This document shows, in pieces, positions 1 to 7,252 of a stretch of 45,373 nt of DNA. This DNA comes from Candidatus Chloroploca sp. Khr17 (GTDB lineage Bacteria; Chloroflexota; Chloroflexia; Chloroflexales; Chloroflexaceae), in NCBI RefSeq assembly GCF_004138165.1, contig NZ_RYFF01000043.1:1-45373 (forward strand), in the 5' to 3' direction. Position 1 is the stretch's first letter. Each line of letters begins with the position of its first letter. Made by a program: the position numbers and the translations under genes. Below the pieces are notes generated by a model, which did not search any database, was not told the DNA's origin, and saw only the letters and a list, made by a program, of their open reading frames with translations.

Positions 1-119
1 TTTTTGCCCGTGGTATAGGCAAATTGCTGAATGGGTTTGATGCCAAACTCACGCAGAACCTTGCGCCATTGCGCACTAAGGTAGCTGTTCCAGCAATAAG
101 GTATCGTGCCTAGCTCTAC
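1..119 (-). other. Open reading frame running off the left edge, unidentified
   Basis: On the minus strand one frame is open from about 119 to position 1 and leaves the window. Its residues include WNSYLSAQWRKVLREF and end in YTTGKK. The pattern is vaguely like a DDE transposase or integrase core, but I do not recognise a family and no catalytic residues can be assigned. It begins where a short inverted-repeat element is inserted (131-325), so it may be a truncated gene. Identity is uncertain. Confidence 0.2.
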
Positions 120-130
120 CTTCCTACCTT

Positions 131-325
131 TAGGGCGATTGCATCTTCCTGCCGTGGCCGTAAACGGCTCGGCTTCTGGCCAGCAAAGGCCACCTCCATG
201 GCCTGATCCAGCCGGCGAACGCCGGCTTTGCCATCCGTAGCCGAGCCGTTCACGGCGACGGTGGGGGCGGATGGGAGCGATCCGCGAGCCTGGCGGCACG
301 CACCACCGAAGATGCAATCGCCCTG
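131..325. mobile_element. Short non-autonomous element A, copy 1 (MITE-like)
   Basis: A ~195-bp unit starts with AGGGCGATTGCATCTT (132-147) and ends with the inverted form (308-324). It is flanked by a 10-bp direct repeat TTCCTACCTT (121-130 and 326-335) that looks like a target-site duplication. No ORF lies inside. A second copy lies in opposite orientation at 15694-15886. Terminal inverted repeats, a direct-repeat flank and two diverged copies are typical of a MITE. The mobilising transposase is not in the window. Confidence 0.65.
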
Positions 326-344
326 TTCCTACCTTCCTGGGGGC

Positions 345-372
345 TTGACAAATGCGCCGACATGGTATTTAC
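345..372 (+). promoter_or_regulatory. Putative sigma-70 promoter of the TetR/SDR operon
   Basis: TTGACA at 345-350 is a perfect -35 box. A -10-like TATTTA lies around 366-371, with a spacer of 15 bases or slightly more depending on the register chosen. Two palindromes that follow before the start codon suggest the promoter is repressed by the TetR protein it drives. Confidence 0.5.
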
Positions 373-400
373 TTACAGTGTAAATAAACGCCGTTTATTT
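367..400. promoter_or_regulatory. Probable TetR operator: two adjacent palindromes
   Basis: AAATAAACG C CGTTTATTT (382-400) is a perfect 19-bp palindrome. Just upstream, TTACAGTGTAA (373-383) is an 11-bp palindrome nested in ATTTAC...GTAAAT (367-385). They lie between the putative -10 box and the ribosome binding site AAGGAGAG (403-410). TetR-family repressors usually bind 15-20-bp palindromes at their own promoter, so autoregulation is the natural reading. Confidence 0.6.
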
Positions 401-417
401 CTAAGGAGAGGCCGACG

Positions 418-1119
418 ATGGCGAGAGCAGTCCGAGCGGCACGCGGCAACGGGGCCGCAACCGCGAACCAGATCAAGGTAACAGCGCGCGCCCAGATGGC
501 GGCCCACGGCACAGCAGGGTTGTCGTTGCGCGGCATTGCGCGGGCGATGGCGATCACCGCCCCGGCGATCTACAACTATTTTCCCAGCCTCGACGATCTG
601 ATCACAGCGCTGATTATTGACGCCTTTACCTCACTGGCCGAGGCGACTGAAGCAGCCGAGGCAGCAGTTCGAAACCAGCCGCCGTTCGACCGCATGATGG
701 CAATCTGCCTGGCCTATCGGCAATGGGCGATCAGCCATCCTACCGACTTTTTGTTGATCTATGGCAATCCTATTCCGGGCTATCAGGCCCCAGAGGAGCT
801 CACCATCCCGTTGGCGCGTCGCCCCTTTCTGGGGCTCTTTCACCTCTTTGCAAGCACGTTTGAAGCAGGTACCTTGCAGATTCCCCCGAGCTACCAAGAC
901 CTTCCCGACGAGATGAGCACGGCCATTGCCGCGTGGAAGCGGAGCTCGGCAATAGAAATGCCCGACGCCCTGGTTGTGCTGCTGATGAGTGGCTGGGCAC
1001 GGGTGCATGGGGCGATCATGCTCGAGATGTTTCACCATCTCCAACCGCTTGTCGGTGATGGGGAAGCCTTTTTTGTCCATGAGGTAACGGCTTTTGCCGC
1101 TCAGTTAGGAGTAAGGTGA
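418..1119 (+). CDS. TetR/AcrR family transcriptional regulator (WHG-type C-terminus)
   Basis: This 233-residue protein has a TetR-type N-terminal helix-turn-helix at about residues 35-58, including LSLRGIARAMAITAPAIYNY. A longer helical C-terminal half (about 85-200) resembles the WHG ligand-binding domain found in some TetR regulators. The start codon follows a strong AAGGAGAG site at 7-base spacing. Its stop overlaps the next start (TGATG), so it is translationally coupled to the SDR gene. Tandem palindromes upstream imply that it represses its own operon. The inducing ligand is unknown; the downstream dehydrogenase makes a small metabolite plausible. Confidence 0.85.
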   Translation: MARAVRAARGNGAATANQIKVTARAQMAAHGTAGLSLRGIARAMAITAPAIYNYFPSLDDLITALIIDAFTSLAEATEAAEAAVRNQPPFDRMMAICLAYRQWAISHPTDFLLIYGNPIPGYQAPEELTIPLARRPFLGLFHLFASTFEAGTLQIPPSYQDLPDEMSTAIAAWKRSSAIEMPDALVVLLMSGWARVHGAIMLEMFHHLQPLVGDGEAFFVHEVTAFAAQLGVR

Positions 1120-2072
1120 TGAGCACAGCAGCAACGCATGTTATTTTTGGCACCGGGCCACTGGGTCGTGCGGTGATGAACGAACTGGTACGCCGGGGCG
1201 AGCGGATACGAATGGTCAGTCGGAGCGGTCAGATGGCCGAAGTCCCTGAGGGGGTCGCGATCGTTGCCGGCGACCTCTACCATGCCGACTGTGTGCGCGA
1301 GGTCACGCAGGATGCGGCAGTCGTTTACCAGTGCGCCCAGCCGCACTACTGGGAGTGGCCCGAGAAATTCCCGCCCCTGCAAGCGGCGGTCATCACCGGT
1401 CTGACGGGCAGCCAGGCGCGCCTGGTCATCGGCGACAATACCTATATGTATGGCGATACGCGAGGCCAGCCATTGACCGAAGACCTGCCCTATGCCGCGC
1501 ACACACGCAAAGGCAAGACCCGGGCCGCGATGAGCCAGGCCGCCCTCGAGGCGCATGCAACGGGCAAGGTGGCGGTTAGCATCGGGCGCGGCTCGGACTT
1601 CTTTGGCCCGTGGGTCACTGACTCGACCTTTGGTGAGCGGGTCTTTTCTCCGGCACTGCAAGGCAAAGCAGCGAGCTTCGTCGGCAAGCTCGATCTGCCG
1701 CATACCCCAACCTACATCGAAGACTTTGGGCGTGCATTGGTGATCCTTGGTGAGCACGACGAAGCGCTGGGCAAAGCCTGGCATGTGCCGAGTGATCGGC
1801 CCGCGTTGACCCAACGCCAATTTGCGCAACTGCTCTACTCTACCGTCGGTCACCCGATCAAGGTCAGTAGCGTGAACAAACCAATGATGGCGCTCGCCGG
1901 GCTCTTTATCCCTGGCGCACGCGAGAGCGTCGAGATGATGTACGAGTTTGAGCAACCCTTCGTTGTTGACGCGAGTCGCTTTACCGAGGCCTTTGGGATG
2001 GCGCCAACCCCGATCACCGAGGCGATAGAAGCGACCGTGGCATGGTATCGGATGCATCCTCAGCGCAGCTGA
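1119..2072 (+). CDS. NAD(P)-dependent epimerase/dehydratase-like protein (atypical SDR)
   Basis: The 317-residue protein opens with a Rossmann fold and a GTGPLGR glycine motif at residues 11-17, typical of extended or atypical short-chain dehydrogenases that bind NAD(P). A segment near residue 110 (DNTYMYGD) matches the substrate-site region of the family. The canonical YxxxK catalytic pair is not obvious, which places it among atypical SDRs whose reaction cannot be predicted. I prefer ATG at 1119 over GTG at 1116 because AGGAG (1107-1111) is then well spaced. It overlaps the TetR stop by one base and is probably the regulator's target gene. Confidence 0.8.
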   Translation: MSTAATHVIFGTGPLGRAVMNELVRRGERIRMVSRSGQMAEVPEGVAIVAGDLYHADCVREVTQDAAVVYQCAQPHYWEWPEKFPPLQAAVITGLTGSQARLVIGDNTYMYGDTRGQPLTEDLPYAAHTRKGKTRAAMSQAALEAHATGKVAVSIGRGSDFFGPWVTDSTFGERVFSPALQGKAASFVGKLDLPHTPTYIEDFGRALVILGEHDEALGKAWHVPSDRPALTQRQFAQLLYSTVGHPIKVSSVNKPMMALAGLFIPGARESVEMMYEFEQPFVVDASRFTEAFGMAPTPITEAIEATVAWYRMHPQRS

Positions 2073-2223
2073 GGATGCATCCGGTGTGGTCAGGGTCAGG
2101 CAAGCATCGCCCTAGGCATAACCCCACGGCGTACCTAGGCTGAATCTGCGGTACAATAGAGACAGTCCGGGGCTGTTGCTTGCCCTGACCGATAGCGCTA
2201 GCGAAGTGGATGAGGAGTATACA

Positions 2224-3363
2224 ATGAAGTTTCATCCGACTGACGATCAGCAGATGCTGCGTGAGATGGTGCGTCAATTTGCTGAGAAAGAGATCGCACC
2301 AACCGCAGCTCAGCGCGATGAAGAGGGTATCTGGCCCACCGATCTTGTGCGCAAGATGGGAGAGTTGGGCTTGATGGGTGTGGCTGTCAACGAGGACTAT
2401 GGTGGTTCGGGGCTCGATTATATTTCGTATGCGATGGTGGTCGAGGAACTGAGCCGGGTTGACGCATCGCTCGGCGTGATTGCTTCGGTGAACAATTCGC
2501 TCGTCTGTTACGGGATCGAGAAGTTTGGCACCGAAGAGCAGAAGCGTGAATTGCTGGTGCCCCTCGCTTCGGGACAAAAACTCGGGGCTTTTTCGCTCTC
2601 TGAGCCGGGTGCTGGTTCCGATGCGGCCGCGCAGAAGACGACAGCGGTGCGCGAGGGCGATACCTATGTCATCAACGGGATCAAAAACTGGGTCACCAAC
2701 GGCGATCACGCCGATATGATCATTTTGATGGCAATGACCGACCCGTCAAAAGGGGTCAAGGGCATTTCGGCCTTCTTGATTGACACCCACGAGCCTGGCT
2801 GCAGCATTGTCAAGGTGGAACACAAACTTGGCATTCGCAGTGCCCATAGCTGCCAGATGGCCTATGACAACTACCGCGTCCCGGTATCGCGTCGCCTCGG
2901 CGAAGAGGGCCAGGGCTTCAAGATTGCGATGACGATCCTCAATGCAGGGCGCATCGGGATCGCGGCGCAAGCGCTTGGCATTGCGCAGGGGGCGTACGAA
3001 GCGGCGCTTGGGTATACCAAGATCCGTGAGCAGTTTGGCAAGCCGATCCACGAGTTCCAGGCGGTTGGCTTTACGCTGGCCGATATGGCGACACGGATCA
3101 AGGCAGCGCGTCTGTTGACCTACGAGGCAGCCTGGCGCAAAGATAATGGCCTTGATTATGTCAAAGATGCCGCGATGTGCAAGCTCTATGCCTCAGAGAC
3201 GGCCATGTGGGTGGCAACCAAAGCTGTTCAGTTGCACGGGTCGAACGGCTATTCCAAAGAATATACGGTCGAGCGCTTCTTCCGCGATGCCAAGATCACC
3301 GAGATCTACGAAGGCACGTCGGAGATCCAGCGCCTGGTGATCAGTCGCGAACTGGTGCGTTAA
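2224..3363 (+). CDS. Acyl-CoA dehydrogenase (short-chain/butyryl type)
   Basis: A full-length 379-residue FAD-dependent acyl-CoA dehydrogenase. It introduces the alpha-beta double bond in fatty or branched acyl-CoA and passes electrons to ETF. Visible family signatures are [12 protein letters not shown] near residue 120 (FAD/substrate loop), the four-helix C-terminal domain, and [10 protein letters not shown] near the end. The Glu of that last motif (about residue 363) is the catalytic base position of short-chain enzymes. ATG at 2224 follows GAGGAG and gives the standard family N-terminus; an upstream in-frame start would add an unrelated extension. It appears monocistronic, with TACAAT at 2152-2157 a possible -10 box. 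Substrate is uncertain. Confidence 0.93.
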   Translation: MKFHPTDDQQMLREMVRQFAEKEIAPTAAQRDEEGIWPTDLVRKMGELGLMGVAVNEDYGGSGLDYISYAMVVEELSRVDASLGVIASVNNSLVCYGIEKFGTEEQKRELLVPLASGQKLGAFSLSEPGAGSDAAAQKTTAVREGDTYVINGIKNWVTNGDHADMIILMAMTDPSKGVKGISAFLIDTHEPGCSIVKVEHKLGIRSAHSCQMAYDNYRVPVSRRLGEEGQGFKIAMTILNAGRIGIAAQALGIAQGAYEAALGYTKIREQFGKPIHEFQAVGFTLADMATRIKAARLLTYEAAWRKDNGLDYVKDAAMCKLYASETAMWVATKAVQLHGSNGYSKEYTVERFFRDAKITEIYEGTSEIQRLVISRELVR

Positions 3364-3365
3364 GC

Positions 3366-3380
3366 GGCGGCTTCGCCGCC
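3366..3380. terminator. Short GC hairpin after the acyl-CoA dehydrogenase
   Basis: GGCGG cttcg CCGCC begins three bases after the stop codon. It is a stable hairpin without an immediate T run. It may act with the longer inverted repeat that follows as the transcription end of the dehydrogenase gene. Confidence 0.4.
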
Positions 3381-3392
3381 CTCCAACCTCTT

Positions 3393-3437
3393 TTGCGCTG
3401 GTAAAAAGTCGGCAATGCCGACTTTTTACCAGCGCAA
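3393..3437. terminator. Perfect 21-bp inverted repeat with 3-base loop
   Basis: Arms 3393-3413 and 3417-3437 are exactly complementary. Each arm contains an A5 or T5 tract inside the stem, so either strand could terminate transcription. It lies between the acyl-CoA dehydrogenase gene and the next operon, both on the plus strand. Confidence 0.5.
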
Positions 3438-3439
3438 GG

Positions 3440-3482
3440 CATGGTTTCAGAGTAACGCTGATCCGGCCCTTCTGAAACCATG
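3440..3482. repeat. 12-bp inverted repeat with long loop
   Basis: CATGGTTTCAGA (3440-3451) and TCTGAAACCATG (3471-3482) are exact inverted copies. The right arm plus following bases (TCTGAAACCATGTCTTA, 3471-3487) recurs almost unchanged at 34900-34916 and partly at 37905-37921, so this is a fragment of a dispersed repeat rather than a simple hairpin. Confidence 0.5.
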
Positions 3483-3518
3483 TCTTAAGAGGTGATTTCG
3501 TCGCCCGATAATCTATTT

Positions 3519-3563
3519 TTTGCGGGTAAAAAAGCCCGTGCAGCGGGCTTTTTTACCCGCAAA
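3519..3563. terminator. Perfect 20-bp inverted repeat, bidirectional terminator-like
   Basis: Arms 3519-3538 and 3544-3563 pair exactly around a 5-base loop, with an A6/T6 tract in the stem and T5 preceding it. It is the third stacked dyad between 3366 and 3563 and lies about 30 bases before the next gene, so the operon promoter would have to be inside or immediately after it. Confidence 0.5.
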
Positions 3564-3594
3564 GGAAAAATAACCCCACCGGAAGGTGCTTCTC

Positions 3595-4086
3595 ATGACC
3601 CTGTTTCTACTCAGCGGTGATCGTTATAACCTGAACGTGCGTTACCTGCCGCTGATGGCCTGGCTCTTTGTGGGCCTGGTGATCTACGGTGTGGTCGATA
3701 TTGTCACACGCATGGTTGATGGCCGCGCTCCGGCTGATCTTGGTGGGTTGACCGCATTGGCGTTGCTGATCAGCCTCGGTCTGTTTGCGCTGCATAAAGG
3801 CGGCGAGATGGTGCTGGCTTCGTTTGACCGGGGCGGTGATCTGATCAGGATTCAGCGCTATGGGATGACCGGGCGGGTGGTGCTGGAACGTCCGTTCAGC
3901 GAACTGGTGGCGATGGATGTGCGCGTGTTGCGCCGTTCGCAACATCGGATTGAACTGCGCTTTCGTTCGGGCGAGCGGCTTCCGCTGACAACCTACTATG
4001 TGGTTACATTTAATTCTGGTGGTCTGAATCGCCTCGCCAGTCTGCTTGAGGTTGAGCCGACCCTGATTGCACCAGTCAAGCGTTGA
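3595..4086 (+). CDS. Small membrane protein of unknown function
   Basis: This 163-residue protein has two hydrophobic segments near the N-terminus (about residues 17-40 and 50-70). A soluble C-terminal domain of about 90 residues is rich in beta-type segments and arginine; its outline is like PH-type membrane proteins, but I do not recognise a family. ATG at 3595 follows GGAAGG at good spacing; a GTG nine bases upstream lies within that site and is less likely. The gene leads a compact plus-strand operon with an EamA transporter, an MBL-fold enzyme and a LysR regulator, spaced by less than 10 bases or overlapping. Confidence 0.6.
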   Translation: MTLFLLSGDRYNLNVRYLPLMAWLFVGLVIYGVVDIVTRMVDGRAPADLGGLTALALLISLGLFALHKGGEMVLASFDRGGDLIRIQRYGMTGRVVLERPFSELVAMDVRVLRRSQHRIELRFRSGERLPLTTYYVVTFNSGGLNRLASLLEVEPTLIAPVKR

Positions 4087-4093
4087 GGTTGGA

Positions 4094-5008
4094 ATGACAA
4101 CCAGTGTGGTTTCGCCCGGACAGTTGCGTCTGGGCGTCATTTTTATTGCCATTGCGGCAACGCTGTGGGGCACCGTTGGCATTGCGACGCGGGCGCTCTT
4201 TCTTATTTCAGACGCCAATCCGCTGTCGGTGGGCTTTTTTCGGCTGGCCCTCTCTTCGCCAGTGCTGCTGCTGGCAACCTATGTGACGCTGGGACGGGCA
4301 GGATTGCGCATTCAGGGACGCGATTTCTGGCTGATGTTGGGGCTCGGTCTGTCGATGGCGCTCTACCAGGTGACCTATTTCGCGGCGATTGAGCGGCTTG
4401 GGGTGACGGTGGCGGTGCTGATCGCGCTCTGTACCTGCCCGGTGATGGTGGCAGTTCTGGCGGCCCCACTGTTGAAGGAGCGGTTGACGGCGACGGTCGG
4501 GATCGCGATGGTGCTTGCGCTGGTCGGGACGGTGTTACTGGTGGGCGGGGGGCCGGATCTGGGGCGCGACCGCAATCAGATGATGATTGGGGTGATGCTC
4601 GCGCTGGGTACCGGGCTTAGTTATGCGTTTGTGACGATGATCAGTCGTACACTGGCCCCACGGTACCATCCGTTGCAACCGATCAGCCTGGGTTTTACCG
4701 CTGGCGCGCTGATGATCCTGCCCTTTGCCCTCGCCGGTGGTCTTGTGCTCGACTATCCGCCCCTGGGCTGGTTGCTCTTGTTGCACCTGGGCTTGATTCC
4801 GACGGCCTTTGGCTATATCCTCTTTTTACGGGGGATGCGCACAACCAGTGCAACCGTGGCAAGCATTCTGACCCTGTTTGAGCCGTTGACTTCGACGATT
4901 CTGGCGTGGTGGCTCTTTCAAGAGCGCCTGGGGCCACTCGGTTTGCTCGGCGCGGCGCTGCTGCTCGGGGCGATGTTTATCTTGATGCGAGGGGATCGCA
5001 CGTCATGA
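4094..5008 (+). CDS. EamA/DMT-family transporter
   Basis: The 304-residue protein consists of two EamA repeats, giving about ten membrane helices. Signature pieces are ATLWGTVGIATR near the N-terminus and, in the second repeat, TSATVASILTLFEPLTSTILAW, typical of drug/metabolite exporters. It probably exports a small metabolite or amino acid from the cytoplasm. The chosen ATG has a GAGGTTGGA site just upstream and begins seven bases after the preceding stop. The 3' end overlaps the next start as ATGA. Co-transcription with a metallo-hydrolase and a LysR regulator suggests an efflux/detoxification unit, but the substrate cannot be read from sequence. Confidence 0.88.
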   Translation: MTTSVVSPGQLRLGVIFIAIAATLWGTVGIATRALFLISDANPLSVGFFRLALSSPVLLLATYVTLGRAGLRIQGRDFWLMLGLGLSMALYQVTYFAAIERLGVTVAVLIALCTCPVMVAVLAAPLLKERLTATVGIAMVLALVGTVLLVGGGPDLGRDRNQMMIGVMLALGTGLSYAFVTMISRTLAPRYHPLQPISLGFTAGALMILPFALAGGLVLDYPPLGWLLLLHLGLIPTAFGYILFLRGMRTTSATVASILTLFEPLTSTILAWWLFQERLGPLGLLGAALLLGAMFILMRGDRTS

Positions 5009-5934
5009 CACTACAGCAATTATCGGGGCGCGTTGCCTACCTGCCCGGGGCCAATAACCTGGGGGTCATTGCGACTGGTGATGGTGGGGCCATCATTGTT
5101 GATAGTGGCATTGATAAGGATGCCGCACGCGGTTTGAAAAAGGCGCTGGTGGCAGCCGGGCTCACGCCACGGGCGATCATCAGCACCCATCATCACGCCG
5201 ATCATGTCGGTGGCAATGCCTTTCTGCTCAAGCAGTACCCCGAGCTCCAGGTTTATGCGACGCCCTTCGAGGCAGCGTTGATCCAGCATCCGCTGCTTGA
5301 ACCAATCTATCTCAGCGGTGGGGCGTGCCCACCAGCCTCCTTGCGGGGCAAATGGGTGCTTGCCCCTGGCTCGCCCGTTCACCACCTGCTCGACGAGTGG
5401 CAGACCGTCACCGCAGGGGCGAGGCGCCCCACCACGATCGCCGGGGTCGAACTTGAGTTGATCGGTTTGCCGGGGCATAGTCCAGCGCAGATCGGGGTCA
5501 TTGTGGATGGCGTCTGTCTGGCAGCTGATGGCTTTTTTGGGCCGGCGGTGCTGGCGAAGCATGGCGGCGTGCCGTATACACACGATGTCGCAGCGCAACT
5601 GGCGTCGCTGGTAGCCCTTGCCTCCCTAGAGGCAGACTGGTTTGTGCCGGGGCACGGGGCGGTGGCGACACGGGCGGAGATCGGGGCGCACCTGGCCGCC
5701 AATGAGGTCGCCGTGCGCGGGGCCTCGGATCTGGTACGGGCGGCCCTGAATGAAGCAGGGGATCTGGCAGAGATCACCAGTCGCGTGCTCGGGATGATCG
5801 GGCACAGCCTCGCCGGAGTAGCCCAGTACGCTATTTTCAGCGGGGCCGTTGGCGCGCACCTGACCTATCTTGAGCAACAAGGCGAGGCTCGGCTTGAACT
5901 GATTGGTACCCGTTTGATCTGGTCGGCAGGCTAA
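5005..5934 (+). CDS. MBL-fold metallo-hydrolase
   Basis: This 309-residue protein carries the metallo-beta-lactamase metal site HHHADH at residues 62-67 (HxHxDH). Later ligand regions are GHSPAQIG, AADGFF and PGHG. These support a dinuclear zinc hydrolase of the glyoxalase II-like superfamily; substrates in this superfamily are too varied to name one. Translation starts at ATG 5005, overlapping the transporter stop as ATGA. Longer in-frame starts would lie inside the transporter gene and are rejected. The LysR gene follows after four bases. Confidence 0.9.
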   Translation: MTLQQLSGRVAYLPGANNLGVIATGDGGAIIVDSGIDKDAARGLKKALVAAGLTPRAIISTHHHADHVGGNAFLLKQYPELQVYATPFEAALIQHPLLEPIYLSGGACPPASLRGKWVLAPGSPVHHLLDEWQTVTAGARRPTTIAGVELELIGLPGHSPAQIGVIVDGVCLAADGFFGPAVLAKHGGVPYTHDVAAQLASLVALASLEADWFVPGHGAVATRAEIGAHLAANEVAVRGASDLVRAALNEAGDLAEITSRVLGMIGHSLAGVAQYAIFSGAVGAHLTYLEQQGEARLELIGTRLIWSAG

Positions 5935-5938
5935 ACGC

Positions 5939-6862
5939 ATGCTCAACACCTTTCACCTGCGCACCTTTCTGGCGGTCGTTGACACCGGCAGTTATTCGGC
6001 GGCTGCGCTGGCGCTGCACATGACCCAACCTGCGGTGAGCCAACAGATCCGTGCGCTCGAAGAGCAACTCGGCGCGATCAAGCTCTTTCGGCGGGTCGGC
6101 AAGCGCATGGTACCGACCCACGCGGGTGAAGAATTGCTCACCAATGCGCGGGATCTGGTGCAACTCGCCGAGCGGGCCGAACAAACCATTCTGGCCCTGA
6201 AAGGCCAGGTAGCGGGACGCGTAGTTGTCGGATGCACCGCCAATAGTGGCGAACGCCTCCTTCCCCGGCTGCTGGCCGATTTTCACACGCGCTTTCCTGC
6301 GGTTCACCTGGAATTGATCATCGCCCCGGCTGACACCTTGCTTGATGCGCTTGGTGAACGCGAGATCGCCCTGATCGTGTTGGAAGAACAGCAGCGACGG
6401 CGCGGCCTTGACATCGTCGGGTTGGGTAGCGAACCCCTGGTGGTGATCGGCGCAACCGGCAATCCGCTGCTCAAACAGGCCCAGGTTCCGCCGGGCATCT
6501 TGCGCGAACAGCCCTTGATCTTGCCGCGCCAGGGGTCGCCACTCCGCCGCACGATCGAAGAAGGGCTCCGCAAGCGAAGCGTCTTGCCGGCGGATCTGCA
6601 CCCGGTGCTCGAAACCGATAGCCCCACCGGGGTGCTGCAGAGCGTACGAGCAGGGCTTGGCCTCGCCTTTATGCCCAAGATCTGCCTGCCCGGCCGCAGC
6701 GACGGCGTCGGCACCATCGACTTGGCCGGGCAACCGCTACACCAGGACTGGTTTCTCATCCGGATGCGGGAACGTGGTCAACCACGAGCCGTCCAGGAAC
6801 TCTACGACTACATGCTCAGTCCTGTGGCCCGCACGATCCTGAGCAAGGCAGGGCTGACGTAG
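5939..6862 (+). CDS. LysR-family transcriptional regulator
   Basis: The 307-residue protein has the classic LysR winged HTH at residues 1-60, including YSAAALALHMTQPAVSQQIR, and a periplasmic-binding-like effector domain from about residue 90 onward. It is the last gene of the operon and probably controls the transporter/hydrolase genes upstream, although LysR regulators often act on a divergent promoter and none is adjacent here. Its TAG stop (6860-6862) coincides with the first bases of a repeat element end, so the original C-terminus may have been altered by insertion of that element. Confidence 0.9.
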   Translation: MLNTFHLRTFLAVVDTGSYSAAALALHMTQPAVSQQIRALEEQLGAIKLFRRVGKRMVPTHAGEELLTNARDLVQLAERAEQTILALKGQVAGRVVVGCTANSGERLLPRLLADFHTRFPAVHLELIIAPADTLLDALGEREIALIVLEEQQRRRGLDIVGLGSEPLVVIGATGNPLLKQAQVPPGILREQPLILPRQGSPLRRTIEEGLRKRSVLPADLHPVLETDSPTGVLQSVRAGLGLAFMPKICLPGRSDGVGTIDLAGQPLHQDWFLIRMRERGQPRAVQELYDYMLSPVARTILSKAGLT

Positions 6863-7002
6863 TAGTTTGCAACCGAAGTTTCCTGATGATTTGACGCAAA
6901 GGCGCAAAGGCGCAAAGGGTTTTGAGAACGCATCTGGATGCCAAGCGTGCGACGATTGGCTGTGCCAGAAGTGCAGCAGAAAACTTCGTTGACAGCCTAG
7001 TA
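6860..7002. mobile_element. Short element B, copy 0 (MITE-like)
   Basis: TAGTAGTTTGCAACCGAAGT opens the element. Its inverted form, with AAACTTCGTTGACAG then CCTAGTA, closes it at about 7002. The ends match the family seen again at 7001, 34951, 37581 and 40093. The interior is different from those copies and holds the sequence GCGCAAAGGCGCAAAGG. It begins inside the LysR stop codon and abuts copy 1. Confidence 0.5.
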
Positions 7003-7125
7003 GTAGTGTGTCAACAAAGTTTCCCGATAGCACCGCCGACCACGAATAACACGCACGAATAAACGAATAGCGCACCGCAACGCCCATATTCGTTTATTCG
7101 TGATCAGCATTCGTGGTCGGCGGCC
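7001..7125. mobile_element. Short element B, copy 1, right end missing
   Basis: TAGTAGTGTGTCAACAAAGT is the left end. The body shares the dyad CCACGAAT...ATTCGTGG and TTCGTTTATTCG with the copies at 34951-35110 and 37581-37740. After CGTGGTCGGCGG the sequence changes to a C-rich stretch and the expected right end is absent. No gene is seen in it. Confidence 0.6.
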
Positions 7126-7144
7126 CCCCCGCGCTCCCAGGGCG

Positions 7145-7225
7145 CACAGCCTTGTCATGCTGAGCGCAGCGAAGCATCTCTGCCATCGGGACGCCTGAGA
7201 CCCTTCGCTGCGCTCAGGGTGACAA
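7145..7225. repeat. Inverted GAGCGCAGCGAAG repeat
   Basis: CTGAGCGCAGCGAAG near 7160 is followed at about 7190-7220 by its inverse CTTCGCTGCGCTCAG, each next to a TGTCA/TGACA end. This motif is a common dispersed dyad of many bacterial genomes and would fold into a long hairpin. It occupies the gap between copy 1 of element B and the hydrolase 3' end. Confidence 0.5.
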
Positions 7226-7252
7226 CATGGCGGGAGTGCATATACAAATTGC

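Noticed and set aside
1101-2057. Long minus-strand frame opposite the SDR gene
   Set aside because: It mirrors the codon pattern of the plus-strand gene, has no domain and no ribosome site; the plus strand shows a clear Rossmann protein.
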